NCBI RefSeq assembly: GCF_000004075.3
Contig: NC_026657.2
Coordinates: forward strand, 11,656,001 to 11,720,000
Direction of reading: 5' to 3'
DNA from: Cucumis sativus
Taxonomy: Eukaryota; Streptophyta; Magnoliopsida; Cucurbitales; Cucurbitaceae
Length of the DNA: 64,000 nucleotides
Shown: piece by piece, positions 51,308-63,600 of the stretch
Numbering within the stretch: the stretch's first letter is position 1
Layout: every line of letters starts with the position of its first letter
Notes under the pieces: model-generated
Seen by the model: the letters and a program-made list of their open reading frames with translations, nothing else
Databases searched by the model: none
Told to the model about the DNA's origin: nothing
Program-made: the position numbers and the translations under genes

Positions 51308-51484
51308 CTATGTTGCTTCAAAAGAATAGTCATTTACAAGACGTTACATATATAAATAAATTGGCTTTTATACTATATGCTGTAATTTGCCAGTATAGTT
51401 ATCTATATAATATGTATGTTTAAATTTACTAATAAAGTATGTGAGTGTGCGATATATATGTATGGGATCTTTGTTTTATTTGTT

Positions 51485-51520
<36 letters not shown>

Positions 51521-54261
51521 GGGAGAAATATATTCTAAAATGTATGGAGAGATCCTATACTCTTTGGAATGTGAAAATATATAATATAATTTTATATGTA
51601 TTAAATTTGTGTTCTATAAAGTTATTGTATTCTAATGAAATGGTAATTGTTTGATATTTTTTTTCTTTTAGCTATTCTTTTCGAAACGAAGTCCAAAACT
51701 TAAAAAAGAATCTTAATAGATACCAATCGAAACAAAAGAAAACGCATTTAATTTTTAAAAATCAAAAATAAAAAAACGAAATAGTTATCACATAAGACAT
51801 CATTTCTTATTTTTAATCCTTTATTAAAAGGTTATCTCCACGTATATTTGAGAAATTTTGTAATATGCGTAATAGATATGAAATTATTTAACTTTTTTTT
51901 TCATACAATAGCTTAAATTTAATTAACAAATCACATTCATATATGCAAACTCTTTTTCTCATTGATTTACCACTAGTGAAAAGATTACTTTTAGAAAAAA
52001 AGTAAAAATAGGAAGTAAAGAACACAACTGTAGGCACTGCAAAAACCATTATTATTCAAATTCATGTTGAGCAAAGTTTTGTTAGGAGTGAATTTGGACA
52101 TGATAAAATAGCCTAAAATTCATGAAAATTAATGATAAAGAAAGAGCAGTCCAAGATAAAGTAGATTTGGGTTAAAATATAAGTCCAAGTTAGCTAGCCA
52201 TTGATTCAACATATCCATAGCACTATGACAACAAGCCAATTTTGAGTGGGTTGGCATGACAATAATAACCTATAATAGTAAACTTTGAAAAACAATTCAT
52301 TGTCATTGGATGTCCAATTATGGCATTTTTCAAATGTGTCAATGTGCTACTCATAGCTTGTTTGTTGATGGTCGATACAATAGTTGCAAATAGCAATTAA
52401 TTGTGATAGTTTTAAACACGGTGAAATTCCAATTTTTTTTAAACTTTGTATTCTAAAATAATTACTACGAAATTCAAGATGATATTAAACTTATTTGTAA
52501 TCTAACCGAAAAAGAATGTAAAGTTTCATGTGAAAGACATTAGAAATATTTAACATCTCATCGTAAACTATAGAAAGACAAACCTAATTAGGCAAGAAAA
52601 GTTTATTATAGTCAATATGAAATGAAAAGGCAAACCCTAGGTTAGAATGAACAAGAATATAAAAAAAAATGTGAAGATCATGTTTGATGTTTAGACTAAA
52701 AAAATAAAGAAATAAAGAGCTTTAATATTTCGACCAAATCGCAAAATTTCAGACAAGTTTTTTTCTCTTAAATCACAAAATTTTCTAATGATAATAGAGA
52801 GAAAGGAGTCCGTGATCTTAATCTTTACGTAATTAATAATATAATTAATCAAAATAGAGCTAGTTATTTTCGTTATAGAAAACGTGATGCTACCATACTT
52901 CCACAAAGTTGAGCTTCAAGTATCAACTTGACAATTAAATAACTAAACCATGAATTTCAATTTAAGAGTGTGGACTAATGATAATGTAGGTTAATATAGA
53001 CTTGAAAAAATAGGTCAATAGTAAAAAAGAGGAAGAGGATGATAAGTCCAAAATAAAATAGGCTTAGATTTAAATATAGTTTAGGTATTAACTAACTAAA
53101 CATGAATCCAATCTTAAACCTAAGTATAACTTATAAAGAAAAATTTAAATCTCATCCAAATCCTAAGATAAAAGAAAGGTAAACTTTAGGTAATTTCTAA
53201 ATATGTTATTGTAACTTCTAATGAAGTAAGTTATCTAAATTAAATTTTGAGCTTATGGTTTATTCTTCCTCCTACATTATTTTCATCTTTATCTTTGAAT
53301 ATATGAAATTTTGGTATTTTTCTTATTTTGATTTTGTATTGTAGGTCTTGATTCTTTTTTTCTTTTTCCTTTTTAATATAACTTTTACCATCAACAGCAA
53401 TTTTGGTATAATTTTTTAAGAAGAAAAGTTCTTTTAAGACTACAAAGCATACTTTCTTTTTAAAAATTTTTTTATAGTGTTTGATTATTTAAATACATAG
53501 TGAAAAAGAGATTATGAAAACTCCAAAAATACTTTAACTACACCTTATTTTGGGAGAGCATATTACTTAAAAAGAATTTGGTTTTAAAATGGTGTTTGGT
53601 TTTAAAATGGCACAATTGCCAAAAAAATAAATAAATTGTATGAGTATATATCAAACAAAAAAAAAAAAGAATTATGAAATTTTGATACATGTGTAAATAT
53701 TTATTCATAAACACTTTTTTTTTTATACTTTCCATAAAAAACATTTGATTTGATGTAATATTCTTACCAGTTGCATTTATTTATTTCTTTAATTATATAT
53801 GTGCAAGTTTAAATAACCTTCAAATAAAACTTTTTTTTTAATAATTTATTTGCATGAGATGTGATAGAGAATAATGTTGGGCATATTTTTCTTTTTACAA
53901 AAGGTAAAAAATAACAAACAAAGAGATAAATAAAACAGTAGAAGAACTATAATTTAAATAAAAGGTATACTTTAATTGTATTTTGCTAATTCTTAGATGT
54001 TGAAAGTTGCAATTACATCTTTAGAATTTTTAATTGTAATTAATTAATTTTATGTTGATACAACATGAACTTATATCTATCGATTGATTTGTGTAATGTG
54101 ATTACGTGATAAACAAAATAGTAAAAATTATTTTAAAAAGTTATATAAAAATTATAAAATTTCCAAGAAATATATTAATAAGTTGCTTAAAAATCCAATT
54201 TAATTATATTTTTTTATAAAATTATATATAATTGGAATTTTTTTTCTTTTTTTGGTCAACA

Positions 54262-54330
54262 GAAACTTAGTCTAGCGGTGTATCATGTGAGGACCGAAAA
54301 CTAGCGATTCAAATTTCTTATCTCCAAATT
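54262..54330 (+). repeat. tRNA-derived SINE-like fragment upstream of MLP copy C
   Basis: Box A TAGTCTAGCGG at 54268-54278 fits the tRNA consensus closely; box B-like 'agcgattcaaattt' follows at about 54303. It sits some 230 bp before the MLP C start, just outside the duplicated unit. Confidence 0.45.
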
Positions 54331-54427
54331 ATACCTAACAAGAAATTACCTACAAAACAAGCTGTCATCTACCTTTTACAATACTTTTTTTTGTTCTCTT
54401 CTTCACCTTAATTTGAGTTCTGTGTGT

Positions 54428-54480
54428 CATGTGAGAGTAAATTTTTTTTTATAAATGAGGTCCAAGAAGAGAATTGTTCT
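54428..54480 (+). promoter_or_regulatory. Conserved core promoter of MLP copy C
   Basis: CATGTGAGAG at 54428 and TATAAAT at 54450-54456, then GAGGTCCAAGAAGAGA. TATA to ATG is 111 bp. Confidence 0.7.
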
Positions 54481-54560
54481 TGCCATTGCCTTTTATCTCC
54501 CTAATAATCTTTCCTAAACTATCACTTTATACTCCAAATTAAACCCAAAAATTCTCCATA

Positions 54561-55108
54561 ATGAGTCTTTGTGGAAAGCTGGAAAAGGATGTGCCAATTA
54601 GAGCTTCGGCTTCAAAGTTTCATGAAATGTTTCACAAGAAGCCTCATCATATCTGCAATTGCTCTACTGACAAAATACACGGCGTCGAACTACAAGAAGG
54701 GGAATGGGGCCAAGTTGGCTCCATCATTTGCTGGAAATATTTTCACGGTAGTTTATTTTACCACTACTTTTCATTTGTTTAATTAATAACTTGCGTATGA
54801 AATGAGTTTTCAAATGCTTAAAACTATATGTTTTTTTAGAGGGTAAACATAAAATAGCAAAGGAGATCGTTGAACACGTTGACGAAGAAAACAACTCAAT
54901 CACTTTCAAAGTAATTGAAGGAGACCTTACTGAACACTACAAGGATTTTAGGTTTACAATCAAATGTATTCCAAAGGAGAAGGGAAGTGTGATTCATTGG
55001 GTCCTAGAATATGAGAAGTTGCATGACAAGATTCCAGATTCACATACTTTGCTGCAGTTTTGTGTTGACGTCTCTAAAGACATCGATAAACAACTTTCTG
55101 CAAATTGA
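54561..55108 (+). CDS. MLP-like protein (Bet v 1 fold), copy C
   Basis: Two exons, 54561-54747 and 54840-55108, encode 151 residues: MSLCGKLEKDVPIRASASKF, glycine loop GEWGQVG, then EGKHKIAKEIVEHVDEENN and HTLLQFCVDVSKDID. Intron 92 nt. It is very close to copy D through both exons. The C-terminus is QLSAN: relative to D an extra base just before the stop shifts the frame so that translation ends four codons earlier, while the former GATGAACCCTAG tail lies in the 3' UTR. It also has three extra cysteines near residue 32-34 (ICNCS) and the start (SLCG). Likely functional. Confidence 0.92.
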
Positions 55109-58100
55109 TGAACCCTAGCTAGCTAGCTAGTCATGTTGCTGTGACATGACATACAAGATTTCAGTACTCATCATTTCTCAGGTGTGTGTTGTTCGTTATA
55201 TATAAATAATTTGGCTCTTTACTATGCTAAAATTGCCAATTCTCTATGTTTATGTTTTAATAATTTAAATATATAAAGTCGTGTACGTGTGCTATGTTTT
55301 GGATCTTCTGTTTTATGTGCTGTAATGATAATATCCTACTCTTTGGAATGAATGTGAAATATAGAATAATATAAGCAATTTCTATGTACATTGACTTGCA
55401 TCAAGGCATCTCTACCGGGTGGACACACCTTTAGCACCATCATCATTCTCGGTTCATTAACGATTAGATAAAATTACATAAAGCATTTGGTGTACAAAAA
55501 AGGCTACAGTGAAGCTCAAATACCCAAAACAAAAAACATAAGCAATTAAACAAAAGCATTGATGTTTAATACAATAGAGTTAGTTGTGTGTGTCTGTACG
55601 CCAGTTAACGCAAGAGTATCTTACAAACCTCATAGATTGTAAAAAGTTAATTATTTAGACGTTTAAAAAATTAATATTGTCAAAACAAGTTTTGGCCTAT
55701 TAAGAAGACACACCATTTTATTTAGTGTTTATGTTAGAGATGTGTATATCCTCCAACCCCGAAAATCGAATCATAAAAATGTTATAAAATTCAACGACGA
55801 AACTTGCAACTTTTTTTTTAAACATAAATAAAAAAAAATTATCAATCATTTTTTATGAAAAAACTTAAATATTCAACCATGGCGTGGTTAGGTTGAAAAT
55901 TAGGTAACATAACAAAATAACAATAAATCAATCACTAAGGCAATAGATTTGGCCTTGGGTTGGTGTGGTTATAATGGGAGCTTGGTTTTATACTTATTGA
56001 AATTTTAGGTTATCTAAAATATACATGATGAAACTTGTTAACTACGCCCGATGTTAGAACATTTCCAAAAACATCACAAATTACAAATTTTGGTAATCCA
56101 ATTTGGTGCAATACCACATGTGTTAGTAAATCATAATAGAACACAAAATAAAAGTTAAGCAATTACAATAATGACTATATATGTCGACAAATACAGCTAC
56201 ACACTTGAATAGCTTAACTCAAAGTACAATAACTTAGGTTTTCTCCGTGTATGAGATTCTAATCCTTCTTGATGAAAGTTAGACTCCCTTTCTCTAAGAA
56301 CGTTTATTTTTCTACTTATAAATGAAGTAATTGATAATCTATGGATAAACACGCTTGTGTTTTAGCACAATCACAACACTAATATGCATCAAAATGGTCA
56401 ACGTGTTGAAATTGATCAAAACCACAATATATATGGATAGCTTTGAGAAGATATTCAAGGACGGAGACAATAAAATCCAGAAGATCTTGCTGATAGATAA
56501 GGAAAAATAATATTTAGGCTATAGTACTTAAAAATCTCAATATTTAATTAATTCTAATTCCACGAAACAAACATTTCTAAATCAATTAATATCTTAAAAT
56601 AACACTCAATGATTCCACGTAATGATTCTTATCTCTAAAATCCAAAAGTAGCAACTGGCAGGTTACACTTACAAAATTTACTAAAGAGTTAGTATATATT
56701 TGATCGAAGTTGTGATAACTGAATGCTATAGGAATATGAGATATATTTAGAAGTCAACATCTAATCAAGATTGATTGTATTGGTTCAAAGGAGGAGTATT
56801 CAACTATTCACATAGAAATTAATTCTAAAGCTTCGAAATATCGTCGCAAAACTCAATAATGATGCTTAAATTATTAATATTTGATAAACTAGATAGGTTC
56901 TCGAAGATATTATAGTTTTTTTTTATTAAAAGAGTATGTTTTAAATTTTAAATATCAACATGTAAATCATTGGTCAAAATTAGATTGATTTGTTTAATTA
57001 ATGGCATTATCTTATAAACAAAATAGCCAAACTTATAAAAAAAATGAAAAAATTTAAAAAATGAAGTATATGTTGACAAGTGCTTGAAAAAAAGTATTTA
57101 GCTTAATTGAACCCATTAATTAGATTTGATTGAACAAATTCACAATCTTTGTAAAATTTATATTTCAATAGAAAGAGTTAGGAATTTTTCCTTTTAGTCT
57201 ATCTTGTTGACAAACAACCCTTAATTGATTAATTGAGGAAATATAATAAACAAAATATCAATTTCATAGAAAGTGATGAATCAAATATCCTTCATTATTT
57301 TTCTTGATTGATTGAGTTGACCTGATTTGTTTAAATCTATTATTTAAGGGATTTGGTGATGAATCAAATCTCCATGATTTGATTTCTAATTAGTGAGTTG
57401 GAGGCCTAATTTATTGCCTCTCACTTCCACACTCCAATGCAAATAAAATAAAATAAAAACAATTTCATCTATTTAAATAGTTTTAAATTCATTCTTTTTC
57501 TTCTATCTGTTTTTTTTTTTAAATACTTTAATTGTCTAAATCACTCGCTCGTGGTAATGAAATGAGTAATTCATCTATTTTATAAGAGGTGTGGGTTTTC
57601 TTGAATTTTTTAATGCAGAACTCTCAACTTGTCCTCTTAAGATATGATGTCTTTTTTGAGTTCATGACTGAATACCCATTTGAGCTTAATGGACTTTGAC
57701 ACCGTGAACAAATTTCCAGTCTTTATGTATTTTTCTATTTCAATGATCAATAAAAGCAAAACTTGTCATCAACTAGAGATGAATTTGTCCTTTTAAACTA
57801 TATTGGTTTGTGATCTATCTTGCTTGCAAACAACCCTCAGTTGAGGGAATATAATAAACAGATTATGAATTTCCTAAATTAGATACATAACTAAGAAAAG
57901 ATATATATGGAAGACTTTTGGTGATCATTTGCTACAAGCTGTCATGACACTTATTTATTTATTTATTTTGTTATCTCTTTCTTCCCCTTAATTTGAGTTG
58001 TGTGTGTGTCATGTGAGAGTAGAAACTTCTCTATAAATGAGGTCCAAGAAGAGATGTTCTTGGCAGTGCCTTATCTCCCCCTAATCTTTCCTAAAATATC

Positions 58101-58139
58101 ACTTTATACTCCAAATTATACCCCCAAAAATTCATCCTA
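55109..58139. other. Intergenic region between MLP copies C and D
   Basis: 3.0 kb. The first 1.4 kb is the 3' part of duplication unit 1; the middle (about 56513-57934) is AT-rich unique sequence; from 57935 the second unit begins with the copy D promoter. No gene. Confidence 0.6.
58010..58060 (+). promoter_or_regulatory. Conserved core promoter of MLP copy D
   Basis: CATGTGAGAG at 58010 and TATAAAT at 58032-58038, then GAGGTCCAAGAAGAGA. TATA to ATG is 108 bp, as in copy B. Confidence 0.7.
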
Positions 58140-58702
58140 ATGGGTGATCTATATGGAAAGCTGGAAACGGATGTGCCAATTAAAGCTTCCGCTTCAATGT
58201 TTCATGAAATATTTCACAAGAAACCTCATCATATCTCCAATGCCTCTACTGACAAAATACACGGTGTCGACCTACATGAAGGCGAATGGGGCCAAGTTGG
58301 CTCCATCATTTGCTGGAAATATTTTCACGGTACTTCTTTTTACCACTCCTGGCCTTTTCGTTTGTTTAATTAATAACTTGCGTAAGAAATGAAACGATGT
58401 GCTTTTTTCTTTTCTTTTTTGTAGATGGTAAAGCTAGAATAGCAAAGGAGATCATTGAACATGTTGATGAAGAAAACAACTCAATCACTTTCAAAGTAAT
58501 TGAAGGAGACCTTACTGAACACTACAAGGATTTTAGGCTTACAATCCAATGTATTCCAAAGGAGAAAGGAAGTGTGATTCATTGGATCTTAGAATATGAG
58601 AAGTTGCATGACCAGATTCCAGATTCACATACTTTGCTGCAGTTTTGTGTTGAAGTCTCTCAAGACATCGATAGTATGCTTTCTGATATTGATGAACCCT
58701 AG
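58140..58702 (+). CDS. MLP-like protein (Bet v 1 fold), copy D
   Basis: Two exons, 58140-58329 and 58425-58702, encode 155 residues beginning MGDLYGKLETDVPIKASASM, with glycine loop GEWGQVG and second exon DGKARIAKEIIEHVDEENN, ending SDIDEP. The GDLY start matches copy A, while the rest is nearest copy C. Intron 95 nt with a pyrimidine-rich acceptor. The tail DEP matches B's DKP, so it probably keeps the ancestral end. Intact, usual family length, ligand unknown. Confidence 0.93.
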
Positions 58703-60987
58703 GTAGATAGTCATGTTGGCAGTGACATGACACACAAGATTTCAGTACTCATCATTTCTCAGGTGTGTGTTGTTCGTTATATATAAATAATTTGGCTTTT
58801 TACTATGCTAATTAAAATTGTCAATTCTCTATATTTAATCATTTATATATTCTCTTTGTATTGTGTGATATGTTTGGGATCTTCTTTTTTTATGTGTTGT
58901 AATAAAGAGCAGAAATAATATATTCTTCTCAATGTGTACTCTTTGGAATGTGAAAACTATATAATATAAGTAATTTCTATGTAATTGTGTTTTATAGAAT
59001 TTGGGGTTAATTCTATGTTTATCATGGGGTTTATAGAATGGTTACCAAAAATATATAAAATCTATTTATGTGAAAAGTTAATTATTTAGACATTTTAAGA
59101 AATTTATTAATATTGTCAAACAATCTAGGTATATTTGGTTGATTAAAGAGTTTATGTTAGAGATGTACATCCATTAATTGGTGTCGATTTTGGGAGAAAA
59201 CCAATATAAAAAATCGAACCATAAAAATGTTATGAAATTCAACCATGTCGGGTAAACTTAATTTGCAACTTTTTATTAAACATGAATAAATGAAAAAATC
59301 TATATCAATCATTTTTAATAAAAGAACTTAAATCAATCACTAAGGTAATAGATTTGGCGTTGGGTTGGTGGTAATGAGATTGGTTTTATACTTATTGAAA
59401 TTTTAGGTTATCTAATATACATGATTAAATTGTTATGCGTGATGTTATACAATGTTTTTGAAAACATCACGAAACAATACACGTAAAACAAAACACAATA
59501 CAAAGTTTGGTAATCCAATTTTGTGCAATATATATAATTGAACAAAGTAAAGTTAATAAATTACAATTAAAGTTAATACAGCTACACACTTAAAAAGCTC
59601 AATTGAGAGAATGATCACTTAAGTTTCCTCCAAACGTGAAACTTCCTCTTGATGAAACTTAGGATCCCCTGAGTGTGGAGTACTCTTTCTTTCACCAAGA
59701 ACATTTGTCTTTCTATCTACAGATGAAGTTTGCAATTTATGGATAAACATGCTGGTGAGTTTTACCACACAATCACAGCACCAATAATATGCTTTAAAAT
59801 GGCCAACGCCCTAAAATGGATCAAAACCACAAGATATATGGAGGTTTGAGAAGATATTCAAGGGAAGAATAAATTAACTATGTAAGAAAAAATATGGGAG
59901 AGACAACAAAATCTAAAAAATATCATGTTGATAGACAAGGAAAAATTCTTACAGAGAATCGGTTGTCTTTTACGTTACATGTCATTGAAAATATTTTACA
60001 CCTAAGATGCTTTTCTAATTCATTCAGCATAAGATGTGCTCGATAGTCAAATAACTCATGTATTGTCAGATCCAAAACAATGAAATTTCATTAAAATAAT
60101 TGAACTTTATACATCCAAAAGTATATATTATATGCTTTTTCAACATGACATGTGACCATATATCAAGATATATATTTTGGCAATGGGACCAAAAGGAAAT
60201 CAATGGCAAAATATTAATCACCAATTGTCAAATCCAACACAGTACCCCATAACCAAAAATCACAATCATGAATTATGAGAGAGGGAGAGAAGAAAAGATA
60301 TCTCATATAGACCACTGGGTAAGAATCACATGTTACGTGGGCATTACTTAAGAATGATGTGAGATTTCAAATCAAACTTTCCACAATGTCTAAATTATTT
60401 TATTCTCATTCAATGTGCCAACGTTTTTCTATACCATAAATTAAAGCATTCATGGAAGTGCTTCAAACAACAAAACCATCTTCCACTGTGAAGTTCTTCT
60501 GTGATGGAAAAGCAATTTGTAACTTTTGTAACTATAGTTATCTCTCTCAATTTCTTTAAACATTTTTTAATCATACTTTCGTATATCTTTAAGATCAACC
60601 TTGTTGGTCTCCAATATTGATTCATTAATCATATCTCCTACTAAACTTGGATGCTTTAGACGATAAGTTGAGTTATGAAGTCTAGAATAATTAATATGTT
60701 GAAGTTAGTGAGTTTGTGTTTACGATAAAGTTGTAAGTTGAAGTTTCTCGATAAACATACGAAAATGAGAAAGAAAAAGATTATTGTGTGTATGCTAGCT
60801 TTTATTAATTTGATAGGCAAATAAAACGTTACAAAATCCTTCTAAAGAGAAGGAAAAAAAAAAAAAAAGACTTTCCATCACATATTTCATAAATGTAAAA
60901 TGAACTTTATTGAAACTAATTTAACTTTTTTTCTCCCTTTGGGAAGAAAATATAAAGGGAAAAAATATACCCTATGAGAAGTTCTCT
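58703..60987. other. Intergenic region between MLP copy D and the glucanase
   Basis: 2.3 kb lying between two convergent genes. The left half is the 3' part of duplication unit 2; the right half is AT-rich with a purine-rich patch near 60270-60300. No gene supported. Confidence 0.6.
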
Positions 60988-63600
60988 TTAGAATGTCACA
61001 CTTGGGAACCTGCATGAACCATTACCTGCCAACAAAGTTATACAACAAATCTAATGAAAAAAAAAGTGTAACAAAAAGGATTTGTTTGTAATACATTTCA
61101 AGTGGAATATTAATGAAAACTAGCTAAGAGATTAGGTAAGTTTTGACGTTTGAGAAGCAAAGATCAGAAAATAGACTTAAGAAGAGAGAATTGAACTCAC
61201 TAGGATCAGTAGTTGTTTGCTCAGCAAGTCCGTTGAAATAACAGCTTGCTCCTTGGCTTCTAAACTTTGACCAATATGAACTAAAAGCATAGCTTGCATG
61301 CCAATACACTGATACTGGCTCATAGCACTCCCTCCCCGGCGACAGCGCCTCGCACGTCCCGTCTCCTCGACCGCACACGTCATCCACTGTTGCCCCGAGC
61401 TCCATCAAATCCACGCCTCTCGCTGCCACACACCACAACCTTCCCCTAAATGGCATATTGTTCTCCACCACTGGTAGCGGATCGTATTCAACCGAAGACT
61501 CTTTTCCAGTTAAGTCGATTTGGTAGTTTGGACTCCCATCGGAGCTCAATAGCCCCCAATGTCGCTCTGTCCCTGATCCTGGCTTTTGGTTCTCGTCGAA
61601 GAGAGAAAATATGAACGTTGGTATCACTACCTTTGGTCTCGCTGGTGTCCCGACTGTAGGCTTTGCCGTTATCCTCTTTACTAGATTTCGATTGTAGGTT
61701 GCCGCATTGAGGAGATTGGCACCTAGTGTAAATAGATATGAGAAAAGCTCAAACATACAAATAAGTGTTCATTGAGAAAGTCAATTCAAAACAGACCCTT
61801 TTGTACGTACCTGGTTGTTCCATATCTCCAGCGGTTGGCCACCCGGTCTCTGATATAACGAGACGAATATCTGGATAGCCAAGTTTGGCCATGGCAAAGA
61901 TGAGAGAATCCAGCATTTCATCCAAAAGATTAGTATACACAAGCCCACTTCCCCCATCGATCTGTTCAAAGTTTCCATTGAAAAGAGCGAAATCCAAGTT
62001 GATATTCATGGGGTCTGCTGCCCATGCAAAGTATGGATACACGTTCGCGAAAAAGAAAGATCTGTACAAATATATACGAATTATAAGATTAAATATATAT
62101 AGAAAGCCTATGCTTGGATCGATTAAATATATGTATAGCAACCTTTTATTTTGGGAAACAAATATCTTTTTGTAACTTTTATCCAACTATTTTTCATACA
62201 CCATATCAGTAAAATTATGACCTTGACATTCTAAACTTTGATCAACGTATACGTCTAATAACAAGACTAACCTGGTTTCGTTCAAGAAGTCCAACATCGG
62301 AGCCACGACGGTCCGTTGAATATCCGACCTAAACGTCCCTCTCGACGGGGGAAATGTGGTTTCCAAAACGTCCATAGCGACCGGAGTTCCGACTCGAATG
62401 ATCTGCAAGTTATTAGCTTTAAGGGAACTCCAAATCCTTCTCATGGCTGGGACAAGATCATTCCAAACTTGACGATCAATATCAGAATCAAGGCTCAAAA
62501 CTTCATTTCCGACGAGAATGAAACGAATCATTGTTTGAGGATAAAATGGAAGAAGGTTGTTTAAGATCCATTGGTCAGCTCTTGTTTGGTTGTTAGCAAT
62601 GCCTGAAATTTCATTGTTGGGAATCATAATGGAAACTTGAAACTTTGTTTTTGATAAATTGCTTAAGATTTCATGGTTGGCATCATATAATTTCACTCTT
62701 CCAACTCTCATGGAGTTCATCATTTCAATGGCAAGATTTGGAGCTGGAAGATTGTTCCCAAGTTGGCCATAGTTTATTCCTATCTTGCTTGAAATTTCAG
62801 CATCTACATATCATGATACAAAGAAAAAACTTTATTGTTATATATATAATCAATGTAAAAGTGAGCTTAGCTAAACTTGTCGCTAAAATCAAACTTGTAG
62901 TTTTTTCAAGTATTCCGTTTATACAAATGTTTGTGAACAAAATATAAAGATATGTAAATCAAATTTGATTTTGTTTTTAAAATTTGGCTAAGAATTCAAT
63001 CGTGTACTACAAAAAATGAAAACTATGATTTAAAAGAATGGTGAGAAAACAAACATAATTTGACCGTTCGTATTATATTATAGAGACAGCTCAATAGATT
63101 TATATCATTGACTTCCTAAACTTTTTGAAAGAAAAATAAATATTAAAAAAGAAAACACAAGTTAGATTATGTTATTATCACTAAACTTCAAAACAATGCA
63201 ATGGTTTCTTTTCTTTTCTTTTTTTCAGTACAATAGGGAGTAATTAAGAAGATATGAATCACACACCTTTGTTTTGTTACTAACACAATTGAACGATAGT
63301 TAAACGATGCTTGCTTTGATTTTTGTTGAAGTACAATCATGTAATGAAGGTATTTCTAGCTTGCTTTTTTTAATCGACATGACATCGTCATTTTGTCAAT
63401 TAACTAAACGTTATGAAACGTAAGAATTTTGATAGAAAAAACAAACAAACAATATATTTTTTTAAAAAAATCTGTCAAGACTCAAAAAAGATCAAAGTGG
63501 GTAATAAGAGGAGCAAAGTGAAAGAGATCGTGAACTTACCAGAAATAAGAATGAGAGAGAAGCAAAGGAAGAGATAGCAATTGAGAACAAAAGTTTCCAT
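60988..63600 (-). CDS. GH17 beta-1,3-glucanase with X8/CBM43 domain
   Basis: Five exons, 63600-63540, 62803-62272, 62061-61811, 61722-61201 and 61025-60988, encode 467 residues. Residues 1-20 (METFVLNCYLFLCFSLILIS) form a signal peptide. The GH17 barrel starts at IGINYGQLGNNLP (28-40), with the predicted acid Glu121 in VGNEVL and nucleophile Glu269 in ISETGWP. FIFSLFDENQKPG (about 318-330) closes the barrel. An X8/CBM43 domain follows from W378, with six cysteines (WC, VC, TC, EC, SC, SC) and the ASYAFSSYW motif. The family hydrolyses beta-1,3-glucan such as callose at the wall. The last 38-nt exon supplies NGSCRFPSVTF; there is no hydrophobic tail after it, so no GPI anchor is predicted. All introns GT-AG. 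Confidence 0.95.

Larger units (their letters stand above)
51308..54560. other. Intergenic region between MLP copies B and C
   Basis: 3.25 kb. It holds an (AT)n tract at about 51488-51516, a SINE-like pair at 54262-54330 and the promoter block of copy C. Otherwise AT-rich with many homopolymers and no gene I can support. Confidence 0.6.
54358..56512 (+). repeat. Segmental duplication unit 1 (MLP copy C)
   Basis: The block from 'caagctgtcat' to 'gataaggaaaaat' recurs at 57935-59947 with the MLP gene in the same relative place. Shared non-coding words include 'tttctcaggtgtgtgttgtt', 'atagatttggc' and 'gagaagatattcaagg'. Confidence 0.75.
57935..59947 (+). repeat. Segmental duplication unit 2 (MLP copy D)
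   Basis: Second member of the duplication described for 54358-56512, with the same order of promoter block, gene, 3' UTR and downstream non-coding words, interrupted by small indels. Confidence 0.75.

Noticed and set aside
61177-61383. Second frame inside GH17 exon 4
   Set aside because: Out-of-frame shadow of the X8 domain coding sequence.
62316-62564. 82-codon frame on the plus strand
   Set aside because: Antisense shadow of GH17 exon 2, which has clear catalytic motifs on the minus strand.
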